A stretch of 64,000 nt of DNA from CAYZBF01 sp964476585 (GCA_964476585.1 CAYZBF010000007.1:1-64000); one strand, 5' to 3'. Positions 44,669 through 53,017 are shown, numbered from the stretch's first letter. Notes: generated by a model from the letters alone, not told the origin. Program-made: numbers and translations.

Positions 44669-45164
44669 TCTTCCTTTCGAGCTTTGAATATAACCAATAA
44701 CTTATTATTCCAATTATTGAACCCGATACCAGGGACAGTAGAACAAATGGAAGAAGTAGATAGGTAAAGGATACTTTTCCAAGAAACAGGTTTGATGCAA
44801 TTAAAACTTGAGTAAATGTGTGGCTTTCTGCACCCAATATACTAATCCCCACAAGACTGAGTCCCCTTATATATCTCACTGCAATTCCCATAATCGTCAC
44901 ACTCACTATCGTTCCACTTATTGACAGTAGAAAAGAGGGACTTAGAAAATGAGCTATAATAAGACTGCCCACAACAGATTTCAATATTCCTACAAGTAGT
45001 GCTTCTTTAAATCCACAGCTCAAAAGAACGAGTAGAATAAAAATGTTTGCAAGGCCTAATCGAATTCCAGGTGCTGGTTTTGGGATAAAACTTTCTATAA
45101 CAAATAGACTGATAGCAGCTGCCGTAAAAACAGATAGATATGCTATTCTACTCTGTAATTGCAT
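44655..45164 (-). CDS. Gx transporter family membrane protein (EetB-like)
   Basis: A 169-aa protein with five or six helices matching the family labelled heptaprenyl diphosphate synthase component I or Gx transporter: VIESFIPKPAPGIRLGLANI, then FILLVLLSCGFKEALLVGI and a GAESHTFTQVLIA segment. These resemble S-components of ECF-type transporters. The overlap with the NusG-II gene reproduces a known pair; in Listeria the related genes belong to the flavin-based extracellular electron transfer locus. The substrate is not established here. Confidence 0.82.
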   Translation of the reverse strand: MQLQSRIAYLSVFTAAAISLFVIESFIPKPAPGIRLGLANIFILLVLLSCGFKEALLVGILKSVVGSLIIAHFLSPSFLLSISGTIVSVTIMGIAVRYIRGLSLVGISILGAESHTFTQVLIASNLFLGKVSFTYLLLPFVLLSLVSGSIIGIISYWLYSKLERKIEIA

Positions 45165-45510
45165 CGAATTGTTCTCCTTCTATACGAATTAAAACTTTGT
45201 TTGGGACACAGATTATCTGTTCTCCTTTATTTCTAATCCAACCCCTTCTCATACATAACCTTAAAGGACAGGGCGCCTCTATCACTCTAACTCTTCCGTC
45301 TTTGATTAGCATCTTTGTTATCCCAATTTTGCCTTTGATTCCAAGAACCCTATCCTCAGTTAGAGGATATATATATTCCTTTTCCTTGTCAACAGTTACT
45401 CTTATTTTTTTCCCTTCTCCTCGAGGAAGAAAAAATATTGCAGAAAGGAAAAATAAAATAATTAAAAAATCACCTATCTTTAAAGGACGATATCTACTTT
45501 TCGAGTGCAT
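45148..45510 (-). CDS. NusG domain II-containing protein (EetA-like)
   Basis: A 120-aa protein with one N-terminal membrane helix (FLIILFFLSAIFFLP) and an extracytoplasmic NusG-II-type beta domain (VRVIEAPCPLRLCMRRGWIR, then QIICVPNKVLIRIEG). Two Cys, in PCPLRLC, could form a disulfide or bind metal. Its gene overlaps the 3' end of the radical-SAM gene by 31 bp and the Gx transporter gene by 17 bp. The pairing is the EetA/EetB arrangement; function unproved. Confidence 0.82.
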   Translation of the reverse strand: MHSKSRYRPLKIGDFLIILFFLSAIFFLPRGEGKKIRVTVDKEKEYIYPLTEDRVLGIKGKIGITKMLIKDGRVRVIEAPCPLRLCMRRGWIRNKGEQIICVPNKVLIRIEGEQFDAITE

Positions 45511-46463
45511 TTGGAACAGCTCCCATCTTCTATCCCAACTATTCTACTGCTGAACCCCGTCCTTTCTATAAGTAGATTCGAACATTCAGGGCAATATGTG
45601 TTTTCTGCTCCTTCAATCCTGATATTACCCACATAAACATAATAAAGGTAACGACTTGCTATTTCGTAAGCCTTCTTTAACATAGATATAGGGGTTGGAG
45701 GTCTTTCATAACCCAAATATGGAAAATATCTGGAAATATGTAAAGGGATGGCTTTATTTACCTTGGAAAGCCATTTAGATAACTCTTCAATGTCTTTATC
45801 ATTATCTCCTGGGATAAGGAGATTAGTAACCTCTACATGGATTTTCTCATTAGCTAATTTAATAGTTCTCAAGGTAGTATTAAGATCACCCTTTAAGACC
45901 TTTTTATAGTATTCCTCATTCATTGATTTAAGGTCGATATTCATTGCGCTTACTACAGTAAGAAGTTCCTTCAGAGGGTCTTCGCAGATTAACCCATTGG
46001 TGACCATAACCAAATCTATTCCAGCCACCTTAGCATACTCTGCCACATCCATTATATATTCGAACCAGATCATCGGTTCACTATAAGTAAATGCAATTGA
46101 AGGGGTGTTATACTGCTTAGCCAATTCTACCAGTGTTTCTGGTTCTATGTATTGGGTTGGGGCTCTTCTTGCAGAAATGGTATAATTCTGACAGTAGGGG
46201 CATCGCATGTTACAACCATTAGGAGAAACAGATAGAATTCTGCTCCCAGGTCGGAAGAGGAACAAGGGTTTCTTTTCTATTGGATCTACTGCTAATGAAG
46301 TAGTTTTCCCATAGTTCACAGCGAAAAGAACCCCATCTTCATTTTTCCTTGCCCAGCATATTCCTTCTCCACCGGGCACTATAACGCAATAATGCGGACA
46401 TAGATTGCACTTCACAATATTATCCTTAATTATCTCATAGTAATCAGCTTCTCTATTCTTCAT
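45480..46463 (-). CDS. AmrS-like radical SAM enzyme (AmmeMemoRadiSam family)
   Basis: A 327-aa radical-SAM protein. The cluster site is CNMRCPYC in SVSPNGCNMRCPYCQNYTIS, preceded by a Cys-containing N terminus (CNLCPHYCVIVPGGEG). AFTYSEPMIWFEYIMD and VTNLLIPGDND follow. This is the pattern of the pyruvate-formate-lyase-activating-enzyme-like AmrS group. The C terminus carries a possible zinc ribbon (CPEC ... CSKC). The usual partners AmmeMemo (AMMECR1 and MEMO domains) are not in the window. It is 2 bp downstream of apbE. Confidence 0.88.
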   Translation of the reverse strand: MKNREADYYEIIKDNIVKCNLCPHYCVIVPGGEGICWARKNEDGVLFAVNYGKTTSLAVDPIEKKPLFLFRPGSRILSVSPNGCNMRCPYCQNYTISARRAPTQYIEPETLVELAKQYNTPSIAFTYSEPMIWFEYIMDVAEYAKVAGIDLVMVTNGLICEDPLKELLTVVSAMNIDLKSMNEEYYKKVLKGDLNTTLRTIKLANEKIHVEVTNLLIPGDNDKDIEELSKWLSKVNKAIPLHISRYFPYLGYERPPTPISMLKKAYEIASRYLYYVYVGNIRIEGAENTYCPECSNLLIERTGFSSRIVGIEDGSCSKCTRKVDIVL

Positions 46464-46465
46464 AA

Positions 46466-47434
46466 TTACTCCATTATGAAACTCTTGGTAAAGTTATGAA
46501 TTTTACCCGAAGAGTCAACTATTACTGCTTCTATTTTGTTGTTCTTTATAAACTCGATTGCCCTGTTAATACCCATAGCAAATACAGCTGTTGCCAATCC
46601 ATCTACGATTAGACCATCATTTCCAATCACTGTCACCGATTGAATCTCCTTTGCCGGATATCCTGTATTAGGATCAATGATATGATGGTATCGTATACTA
46701 TCCAAAAAGAAATATCTCTCGCAATCACCTGAGGTTGCGATAAAACAGTTAGAGAGTTTACATATTCCTATTATTCCATTAAGCTTTCTTGGGTGCCGAA
46801 CTCCAATTGTCCAATCCTCTCGGCCCTTCTTTTTACCAATGAGGGCAATATCGCCCCCTGCATCAACAAGGCCGGAAGAAATATCTGTCACCCTGAGTAC
46901 ATTTTTTGCGCAATTAAGCGCATAACCCTTGGCACTACCTCCAATTGTTAAACTCATCGAGGGGGAGAGAGAGAGATTGGCAGCGACTAAGACGACCTTT
47001 CTGTAATCTACTAAAGGAAGAAGGGAATCTATTATTTTTTTATCAGGCAGTGTAGGTTCCTTGAAATAATTCCACTCTTTGAGGATTGGATCAACCGTGG
47101 GATCAAACGCTCCATTAGTGAACCTACTTATCTCAAGGGACCTTTTAATAATGTGTATAAGAGCGGTATCTAATCTTCCCCCTTTTATCCCATCTACAGG
47201 AATTTGGTCAATCCTTTCAAATTCCTTCTTCAATCGTTCAATAGCTCTTCTTCCCTTAAGCGGATTTCTCTCATAGATTTTTATTCTAACGCAAGTGTCA
47301 AAGAAAAAACCCTGATAGGTATATTTTTTTATCGGTACGAAGATTAAAAAAAGGCTTCCTAATATGATAAGGGTGCCAATTAATATCCACTTTGGTAATC
47401 TCATCCAATTCTTATTCATTCGGAGAATTTTCAT
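46466..47434 (-). CDS. apbE: FAD:protein FMN transferase
   Basis: ApbE attaches FMN covalently to a Thr of exported or membrane redox proteins. The 322-aa protein has an N-terminal membrane anchor (WILIGTLIILGSLFLIFVPI), the FDTCVRIKIYE segment, TNGAFDPTVDPILKEW, LTIGGSAKGYALN, SSGLVDAGGDIALIGKK, and HHIIDPNTGYPAKEIQ. No target with an FMN-binding domain was seen in the window. ATG codons at 47434 and 47419 are both possible because of a short tandem repeat at the start. It follows rocD by 12 bp. Confidence 0.94.
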   Translation of the reverse strand: MKILRMNKNWMRLPKWILIGTLIILGSLFLIFVPIKKYTYQGFFFDTCVRIKIYERNPLKGRRAIERLKKEFERIDQIPVDGIKGGRLDTALIHIIKRSLEISRFTNGAFDPTVDPILKEWNYFKEPTLPDKKIIDSLLPLVDYRKVVLVAANLSLSPSMSLTIGGSAKGYALNCAKNVLRVTDISSGLVDAGGDIALIGKKKGREDWTIGVRHPRKLNGIIGICKLSNCFIATSGDCERYFFLDSIRYHHIIDPNTGYPAKEIQSVTVIGNDGLIVDGLATAVFAMGINRAIEFIKNNKIEAVIVDSSGKIHNFTKSFIME

Positions 47435-47446
47435 TCGGAGAATTAT

Positions 47447-48643
47447 TCATTCGGTGAAAATATCTTTTATTCTCTCAAATGCCCAATCCAGTTCCTCCTT
47501 TGTGATGATTAGAGGAGGAGCAAAACGTATGATTGTGTAATGTGTCTCTTTACAGAGAATACCTTTCTCCTTAAGTCTCTCGACATAGGATCTTGCTTCC
47601 TTGTGCAATTCCAATCCAATGAATAACCCTTTACCCCTTATTTCCTTTATAACCGGATGCTTTAAGGTCTTCAATTTATTCATAAAGTGTTCACCAAGTT
47701 TGTTGGACCTCTCTGCGAGATTTTCCTCCAACATATAATCAAGGGCTGCTATTCCACAAATTGCAGCCACAGGGTTTCCTCCAAAGGTTGATCCATGATC
47801 ACCAGGGTTAAAGACACCTAAAACCTCACAGGAAGAAGCAACCATAGACACTGGATATATTCCTCCTCCTAATGCTTTACCAAGTATGATCATATCAGGT
47901 TTTGCCGCGTCCCACTCCCAGGCAAAGAGTTTACCTGTCCTACCGAGACCTGACTGAATTTCATCCAGAACAAAGAGGACATTATTCTTTTTACATATAT
48001 TTTTTACCTCTTTTAAATAACCTTCCGGAGGAATTATGATACCTCCTTCTCCCTGAATGGGTTCAAGCATCACGGCTGCTGTATTTTCATTTATCTTTTC
48101 TTTAATGGCGTCTACATCACCATAGGGAACTATTTCAAAGCCAGGGGTCAGGGGGCCAAATCCGTCTTTGTACTGATCCTCAGTTGAAAATGATATTATG
48201 GTTGTGGTTCTGCCGTGAAAGTTGTTGTCAGCAACTATAATCTCTGCCTTATTGTCGGGGATTCCCTTTACCTTGTATCCCCATTTCCTCGATGCCTTTA
48301 TCGCTGTCTCCACGGCTTCTGTTCCTGTATTCATTGGAAGAGCCATTTCCATACCAGTCACTTCACAAACTCTTTTCAGGAAAAGTGGTAATTTGTCGTT
48401 TCTAAATGCTCGGGAGGTAAGAGTGAGTTTGTCCAGTTGTTCTTTCACCTTTTCTATAATTTTGCGGTTACAATGCCCATGGTTAAGTGCTGAATAAGAT
48501 GAAAGCATATCCATATATTTATTTCCCTCAACATCCCACACCCATACTCCTTCTCCTTTACTTAAGACAACGTCAAGAGGCTTGTAATTATGTGCCCCGT
48601 ATTTATCATCAATCTCTATCAATTGGTTCTGTGTATATTCCAT
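47447..48643 (-). CDS. rocD: Ornithine aminotransferase
   Basis: A class-III PLP aminotransferase (398 aa) converting ornithine and 2-oxoglutarate to glutamate semialdehyde and glutamate. MLSSYSALNHGHCNRKI, MNTGTEAVETAIKASRKW, NFHGRTTTIISFSTED, VLDEIQSGLGRTGKLFAWEW and the PLP lysine in ILGKALGGGIYPVS fit RocD better than ArgD. AGGAGG precedes the ATG. Upstream on the minus strand are TTGACA (48686-48691) and TATAAT (48666-48671), but with only 14 nt between. apbE follows 12 bp downstream. Confidence 0.93.
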   Translation of the reverse strand: MEYTQNQLIEIDDKYGAHNYKPLDVVLSKGEGVWVWDVEGNKYMDMLSSYSALNHGHCNRKIIEKVKEQLDKLTLTSRAFRNDKLPLFLKRVCEVTGMEMALPMNTGTEAVETAIKASRKWGYKVKGIPDNKAEIIVADNNFHGRTTTIISFSTEDQYKDGFGPLTPGFEIVPYGDVDAIKEKINENTAAVMLEPIQGEGGIIIPPEGYLKEVKNICKKNNVLFVLDEIQSGLGRTGKLFAWEWDAAKPDMIILGKALGGGIYPVSMVASSCEVLGVFNPGDHGSTFGGNPVAAICGIAALDYMLEENLAERSNKLGEHFMNKLKTLKHPVIKEIRGKGLFIGLELHKEARSYVERLKEKGILCKETHYTIIRFAPPLIITKEELDWAFERIKDIFTE

Positions 48644-48976
48644 AAAATCCTCCTTTTCTCACCATATTATATGTAGGGTGTTATTTGTCAACAGTAGCCC
48701 CCAAACCCTTTTTGCCATAGAGAACACAGAGGAGTCGCTCCGCTCCAATGAAAAATGCAAATTGCAAAATGTGGGAACGGGCTACCGCCCGCGATAAACG
48801 GAGTAAAGAAACTCATTTCGCGATACGGGGGACTTCCCAATCCTAATATCGAGATTTGGAAACCCCTCACACTGCCACGCACCGAGGTAGATTTTCTGTT
48901 CTAAGTCAAATGATGAAAGGAAATCTTTTTGGCCTTGACTGGATTTTATCCAAGGTAATAATTATAATATCATACT
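48644..48976. other. Intergenic region between rocD and the GH63-like gene
   Basis: About 330 bp without a gene between divergent transcription units. It holds the rocD promoter boxes at its left end, filler with CACAGAGGAGTCGCTCCGCT (about 48726) and AAAAATGCAAATTGCAAAAT, copy B of the palindromic repeat (48829-48868), and a TATAAT (48963-48968) 8 nt before the next ATG. Confidence 0.55.
48829..48868. repeat. Palindromic intergenic repeat, copy B
   Basis: About 33 of 40 bases are identical to copy A at 35354-35393, including TTCCCA, ATATCGAG and GGAAACC in the same register. The inner dyad between TTCC and GGAAA is kept, but the outer arms are degraded. Confidence 0.65.
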
Positions 48977-50242
48977 ATGGAAAAGATGGATAAGTATTCA
49001 TCGCTAAAAGATAGGGCATTCTCTGTCTTAAAGGAAAATATAAAGGAGGGTTACAATAAGGCTCTCAGGAAGAAATATTTTTATATTTCTCCTGATAGGT
49101 TTCACTTTCACCAATGGTTCTGGGATTCATGTTTCCATTCTATTGTAATGGCAAACTTCAATCCAGATTATGCAAAAAGGGAGATTGAAACACTTCTTTC
49201 AGTCCAACAGGAAGATGGTTTTATTCCACACATAATCTTCTGGGAATGGAGATTGCGTGATAAATTGCAAAGATGGTGGAAAAAGGAAGTGAACGAAAAA
49301 ATAAGCAGATGCTTCACGTCTGAGGTGCAACCGCCAGTGATAGGTCTTACACTCCTTTTGATTTATGAAAAAACAAGGGATTTGGAATTCGTTAAAAGCA
49401 ATATCAATAAAGTAGAGAATTTTTATAATTATCTTGCTCTAAAGAGAGATCCAGATGGTGATGGATTAATTTCGATAGTTACCCCAATGGAGTCAGGGAT
49501 GGATTTATCACCGCAATACAATATACCATTTAAAAACTTAAACCATGATCCTGACCTTACAAAAAAGAGAATTACAGAATTATTGATAAGATACAAGGAA
49601 TGGGATTGGAACCTTGAAAAAATATTTAATGCTTCCATCTTTGATGTAGAGGATGTTGCATACAACACAATATATTGCCTTGGTTTAGAAGCACTTTCAG
49701 GGCTATACTCACATTTTGATAAGGGAAAGTCCACGCGGATAGGGGAGAGAGCAATTTTCATAAAGAATAAAATCGTAGAGAAATTCTGGGATGAAGAGCA
49801 AAAAATATATTTCAGTATATTCCATCAAAGTGGAAAGGAACACAAAATGAGAGTTAAGACAATATCTTCTCTTTTCCCTCTTACTCTCGATATACCCCAC
49901 AAACATCTAAATCATCTCATAAATCATTTAAAAGAGGAAAAAGAATTCTGGTCTCCTTATCCTGTACCCAGTGTATCAATGGATGAACCATCATTCGGTC
50001 CACTCACAAACACCCGTTATTTATGGAGAGGAACAACTTGGGTAAATACAAACTGGTTTATTGCGCGTGGATTACAGAAACATGGTTATGATAATATTTA
50101 TAAAGAATTAAAAGCAAAGACACTTGAATTGGTTTCAAAATATGGGTTTTGTGAATATTACGATCCATTGAGAGGAGAACCAGGAAAGGCTATGCGGAAC
50201 TTTGGGTGGTCTACCCTTGCAATTGAGTTGATTAATGATTAA
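48977..50242 (+). CDS. GH63/MGH1-like alpha-alpha barrel glycoside hydrolase
   Basis: A 421-aa protein with an (alpha/alpha)6-toroid pattern related to mannosylglycerate hydrolase and GH63/trehalase-type enzymes: FHFHQWFWDSCFHSIVMANF, QQEDGFIPHIIFWEW, DPDGDGLISIVTPMESGMD, WRGTTWVNTNWFIARGL and KYGFCEYYDPLRGEPG. Acidic residues in DSC and in the YYDPLRGE region are candidate catalysts. There is no signal peptide, so it acts in the cytoplasm, perhaps on a compatible solute or glycan. TATAAT lies 8 nt before the ATG, and no ribosome site is seen. Confidence 0.8.
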   Translation: MEKMDKYSSLKDRAFSVLKENIKEGYNKALRKKYFYISPDRFHFHQWFWDSCFHSIVMANFNPDYAKREIETLLSVQQEDGFIPHIIFWEWRLRDKLQRWWKKEVNEKISRCFTSEVQPPVIGLTLLLIYEKTRDLEFVKSNINKVENFYNYLALKRDPDGDGLISIVTPMESGMDLSPQYNIPFKNLNHDPDLTKKRITELLIRYKEWDWNLEKIFNASIFDVEDVAYNTIYCLGLEALSGLYSHFDKGKSTRIGERAIFIKNKIVEKFWDEEQKIYFSIFHQSGKEHKMRVKTISSLFPLTLDIPHKHLNHLINHLKEEKEFWSPYPVPSVSMDEPSFGPLTNTRYLWRGTTWVNTNWFIARGLQKHGYDNIYKELKAKTLELVSKYGFCEYYDPLRGEPGKAMRNFGWSTLAIELIND

Positions 50243-50262
50243 GAAACTGGAGACCGAAGACC

Positions 50263-50351
50263 GGAGCGGCAATTTACTCGCCCAATGGAATAGGAGTACA
50301 GCAGGTAGAGATATCTATTCCACAGGGTGAGCTGGGTAAATTGACCGCTCT
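50263..50351. ncRNA. Strong nested hairpin, candidate structured RNA
   Basis: GAGCGGCAATTTAC (50264-50277) pairs with GTAAATTG-A-CCGCTC (50336-50350) with a single bulged A. Inside, GCCC pairs with GGGT and GGAATAG (50287-50293) with CTATTCC (50315-50321), closing a 21-nt loop. It lies between the GH63-like gene and the 5S promoter. There is no T-run, no known riboswitch core and no tRNA form. Strand and function are unknown. Confidence 0.4.
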
Positions 50352-50389
50352 CTTCTCGAATAGCATATCCGATTGCAACAACTCCCCCC

Positions 50390-50417
50390 TTGACAAAATG
50401 ATAAACTGAAATAAATT
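50390..50417 (+). promoter_or_regulatory. Promoter for the solitary 5S rRNA
   Basis: TTGACA (50390-50395) and TAAATT (50412-50417) with a 16-nt spacer. Transcription would begin at or just after the first base of the 5S gene at 50423. Confidence 0.6.
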
Positions 50418-50422
50418 TATAT

Positions 50423-50538
50423 TGCTCGGTGGCCATATCATTGGGGAAATACCCGTTACCATTCCGAACACGGAAGTCAAGCCCATTAGAGCCGACGGTA
50501 TTGCCCAAAGAGGTGAGAGAATAGGTTGCTGCCGGGCA
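50423..50538 (+). rRNA. rrf: 5S ribosomal RNA, unlinked
   Basis: Helix I is formed by TGCTCGG at the 5' end and CCGGGCA at the 3' end. The internal block CCATTCCGAACACGGAAGTC (about 50458-50478) is the conserved 5S loop B/C region, and GCCGACGGTA and GAGAATAGGTTGCTGCC follow. The 116-nt length is normal. A run of seven T directly after position 538 should end transcription. No 16S or 23S gene lies on either side, so the 5S is detached from any rRNA operon. Two open frames antisense to it are not genes. Confidence 0.95.
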
Positions 50539-50810
50539 TTTTTTTCTCGCAAAAACCGCAAAGAAAATTAGTTATTTTATAAACCTCTCGCAAAGCACGC
50601 AAAGATTTATAGTTAATAGCTATTAGTTGTTATTTTAAAAAACAACCAAATCCTAATCCCTATATCCTAAATCCCAATTTATGACATCGGACTTCGGACC
50701 TCGGACTTTATATAAAAACTCTATAAACTTAAGAAACTAAGTACTCAGAACTTGGAACTCAGAACTCAGAACATATAATCCTTGACCCCTTGAATTCTTT
50801 TTTTATCCTG

Positions 50811-50838
50811 TTGACAGATTGTTAATTTAAAATACTTT
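50811..50838 (+). promoter_or_regulatory. Promoter of the 403-aa protein gene, leaderless geometry
   Basis: TTGACA (50811-50816), 16-nt spacer, TACTTT (50833-50838). The ATG at 50847 comes 8 nt after the -10 box with no ribosome site between. Confidence 0.5.
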
Positions 50839-50846
50839 CTTTTTAG

Positions 50847-52058
50847 ATGATTTTTTTAATTTTTTTAAGACTTCTTATCCCAATGGATGTAGCGCAAACC
50901 GATCACCTGAAGGCTTATGGGCTGACCTATTGGGTCCTAAGCCAGGGATTTGATGCAGAATGGTTACTAAATTATCGTGAAGGAAGTTTTCTACTCCCGG
51001 AACTTCAGGGTATTAAAGAGGAAGCAAACAAACGAGGTGTTCTGACCATTTCAATAGACGAAGATATGGTAAATGATATATATGCGGTGATTGAGAGGAG
51101 CAATATGGAACGAGTAAAACTTGAGAAAGCCCCAGATATTGCTGTTTATATACCAGAAACCGAAGGCCCATGGGACGATGCAGTAGTTCTCGCTCTGGAA
51201 TATGCAGACATTCCATATTCAAGGGTATGGGATGAAGATGTTCTCAATGGCAAGCTCTACGATTATAATTGGTTGCATCTCCATCATGAAGACTTTACAG
51301 GTCAATATGGTAAATTTTATCGTCATTATAGAAGTGCAAAATGGTATAAGGAGACAGTACGTATTAACAAAAAAATGGCACAGAAACTCGGGTATAAGAA
51401 AGTATGGGAGACGAAACATGAAGTGGCTAAGCGAATAAAAGATTTTGTGTCAGATGGTGGATTCCTTTTTGCTATGTGTTCTGCTCCAATAACTCTGGAC
51501 ATCGCTCTTGCCTACAAGGGTGTAGACATTGTTCCAAGAGAGATAGATGGAGATGGTATTGAAAGGGGATATAAAAGAAAAGGAAATTTTAATAATACAC
51601 TGTTTCTCAAAGACATAAATCTTATTAATTCAATAAATATCTATGAGCATTCGGATGCTGATATCACTAATTATGCAGTAAGACGGGGAGAAAGAAGCCA
51701 CTTTATCCTACGAACTTTTATGGCAAAGCGAGATCTCATTCCATGCATTCTTTCCCAAAACCATGAGAAAAGCATAAAGGAATTTATGGGGCAGGATACG
51801 GGTTTTAACCGTTCTAAGTTAAAAAACAATATAGTTGTATTGGGAGATATACCGAATACTGAAGAAGTAAAATACGTGTACGGAGAGTACGGTAGAGGAA
51901 GTTTTTCCTTTCTTGGAGGGCATGATCCTGAAGATTACAAACATTTCGTAGGGGATCCTCCTACCTATCTTGAATTCCATAAACATTCCCCAGGGTATCG
52001 CCTAATACTGAACAACATACTTCTTCCAGCTGCAGAGAAGAGAAAATTAAAGACATGA
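50847..52058 (+). CDS. Conserved protein, possibly class-I glutamine-amidotransferase-like fold
   Basis: A 403-aa protein with a weak hydrophobic N terminus (MIFLIFLRLLIPMDV). Blocks such as IPMDVAQTDHLKAYGLTYWV, FDAEWLLNYREGSFLLPELQ and SFLGGHDPEDYKHFVGDPPT define a group often labelled asparagine synthetase B in databases, from memory. I see neither an N-terminal Ntn Cys nor an ATP-pyrophosphatase loop, so that label looks doubtful. FAMCSAPITLDIAL could be a nucleophile elbow. It precedes xerD by about 50 bp on the same strand. Function unknown. Confidence 0.55.
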   Translation: MIFLIFLRLLIPMDVAQTDHLKAYGLTYWVLSQGFDAEWLLNYREGSFLLPELQGIKEEANKRGVLTISIDEDMVNDIYAVIERSNMERVKLEKAPDIAVYIPETEGPWDDAVVLALEYADIPYSRVWDEDVLNGKLYDYNWLHLHHEDFTGQYGKFYRHYRSAKWYKETVRINKKMAQKLGYKKVWETKHEVAKRIKDFVSDGGFLFAMCSAPITLDIALAYKGVDIVPREIDGDGIERGYKRKGNFNNTLFLKDINLINSINIYEHSDADITNYAVRRGERSHFILRTFMAKRDLIPCILSQNHEKSIKEFMGQDTGFNRSKLKNNIVVLGDIPNTEEVKYVYGEYGRGSFSFLGGHDPEDYKHFVGDPPTYLEFHKHSPGYRLILNNILLPAAEKRKLKT

Positions 52059-52110
52059 TTAAAAAGAAGGTTTCGAGGGTTCTAGGTTTCAAGGTTTCGA
52101 GATAGAAAAA

Positions 52111-52989
52111 ATGAATAGTATTTCTGAACAGATTGAGTTATTTATTGAGGAACTTGTAAGAAGGGAATATTCCGATCATACAATTAAGAGTTATAAGACT
52201 GATTTAGCAGAATTCTGTGTATTTCTTGAAAAGATAGACAAAAAAGAATTGGATAAAATCGAAAGGTATGATATCAGACATTTTATGGGCGAGCTTCTGT
52301 CCTATGGTTATAAAAAATCCTCAGTCGCAAGAAAACTCTCCTCAATAAAGTCCTTCTTTAAGTTTCTCGTAGGAAACAAGATATTAAAGAGGAATCCTTC
52401 AATCAGTATAAAAACGCCAAAAACAGGAAGGCGTATACCTTCATTTTTATCAGAAGAAGAGATGAAAACACTTCTCGATTCAATGCCTGACAAAACTAAA
52501 CTAGACCTCAGGAATCGAACAATCCTTGAATTACTCTATGGCACAGGTATTCGAGCTTCAGAGCTTACCAATCTGAATCGCTCTGATGTAGATCTGGAAC
52601 AAAAATTACTTCGAATCTATGGGAAGGGCAAAAAAGAGAGAATACTTCCCCTTGGGAGAAAAGCCTACGAATGGCTTAAGAAATATATCAGTGATGTTCG
52701 AGGATATAACGAAGGGGCTCTTTTAACGAGTAAATCAGGGAAACGATTGACACAACGAGACCTCCAGAGAATAGTAAAACGGTACATCACTACCGTTACC
52801 ACATTGCATCAGATGAGTCCCCATACTTTACGTCATACTTTTGCCACACATCTTTTAAACAGAGGTGCAAACCTTCGTGCCATCCAGGAATTATTGGGCC
52901 ATGAATCTCTTTCCACTACACAAATTTACACCCATATAAGTATAGAAAAATTGAAGGAAGAATACAAAAGAGCTCACCCAAGAGCTTAA
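52111..52989 (+). CDS. Tyrosine recombinase XerD/XerC type
   Basis: A 292-aa site-specific recombinase that would resolve chromosome dimers at dif with FtsK. The N-terminal SAM-like domain (FIEELVRREYSDHTIKSYKT) is followed by the catalytic domain with Arg in GTGIRASELTNL, Lys in GKGKKERILPLG, His-x2-Arg in SPHTLRHTFATHLLNRGA, His in LLGHESLSTTQIYTH and the Tyr nucleophile in that last motif. It looks like the housekeeping type, not a phage or integron integrase, and no att sites or mobile genes surround it. Confidence 0.92.
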   Translation: MNSISEQIELFIEELVRREYSDHTIKSYKTDLAEFCVFLEKIDKKELDKIERYDIRHFMGELLSYGYKKSSVARKLSSIKSFFKFLVGNKILKRNPSISIKTPKTGRRIPSFLSEEEMKTLLDSMPDKTKLDLRNRTILELLYGTGIRASELTNLNRSDVDLEQKLLRIYGKGKKERILPLGRKAYEWLKKYISDVRGYNEGALLTSKSGKRLTQRDLQRIVKRYITTVTTLHQMSPHTLRHTFATHLLNRGANLRAIQELLGHESLSTTQIYTHISIEKLKEEYKRAHPRA

Positions 52990-53017
52990 AAGCTTAATTG
53001 AAAATTGGAGGTTTGAT

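Noticed and set aside
50239..50561. Two open frames of 89 and 95 codons on the minus strand
   Set aside because: They run antisense through the 5S rRNA gene and its leader; the translated pattern comes from the conserved rRNA, not from a protein.
52111..52989. XerD-like gene as integrase of a mobile element
   Set aside because: The sequence fits the housekeeping recombinase, and there are no att-like repeats, cargo genes or phage genes around it.
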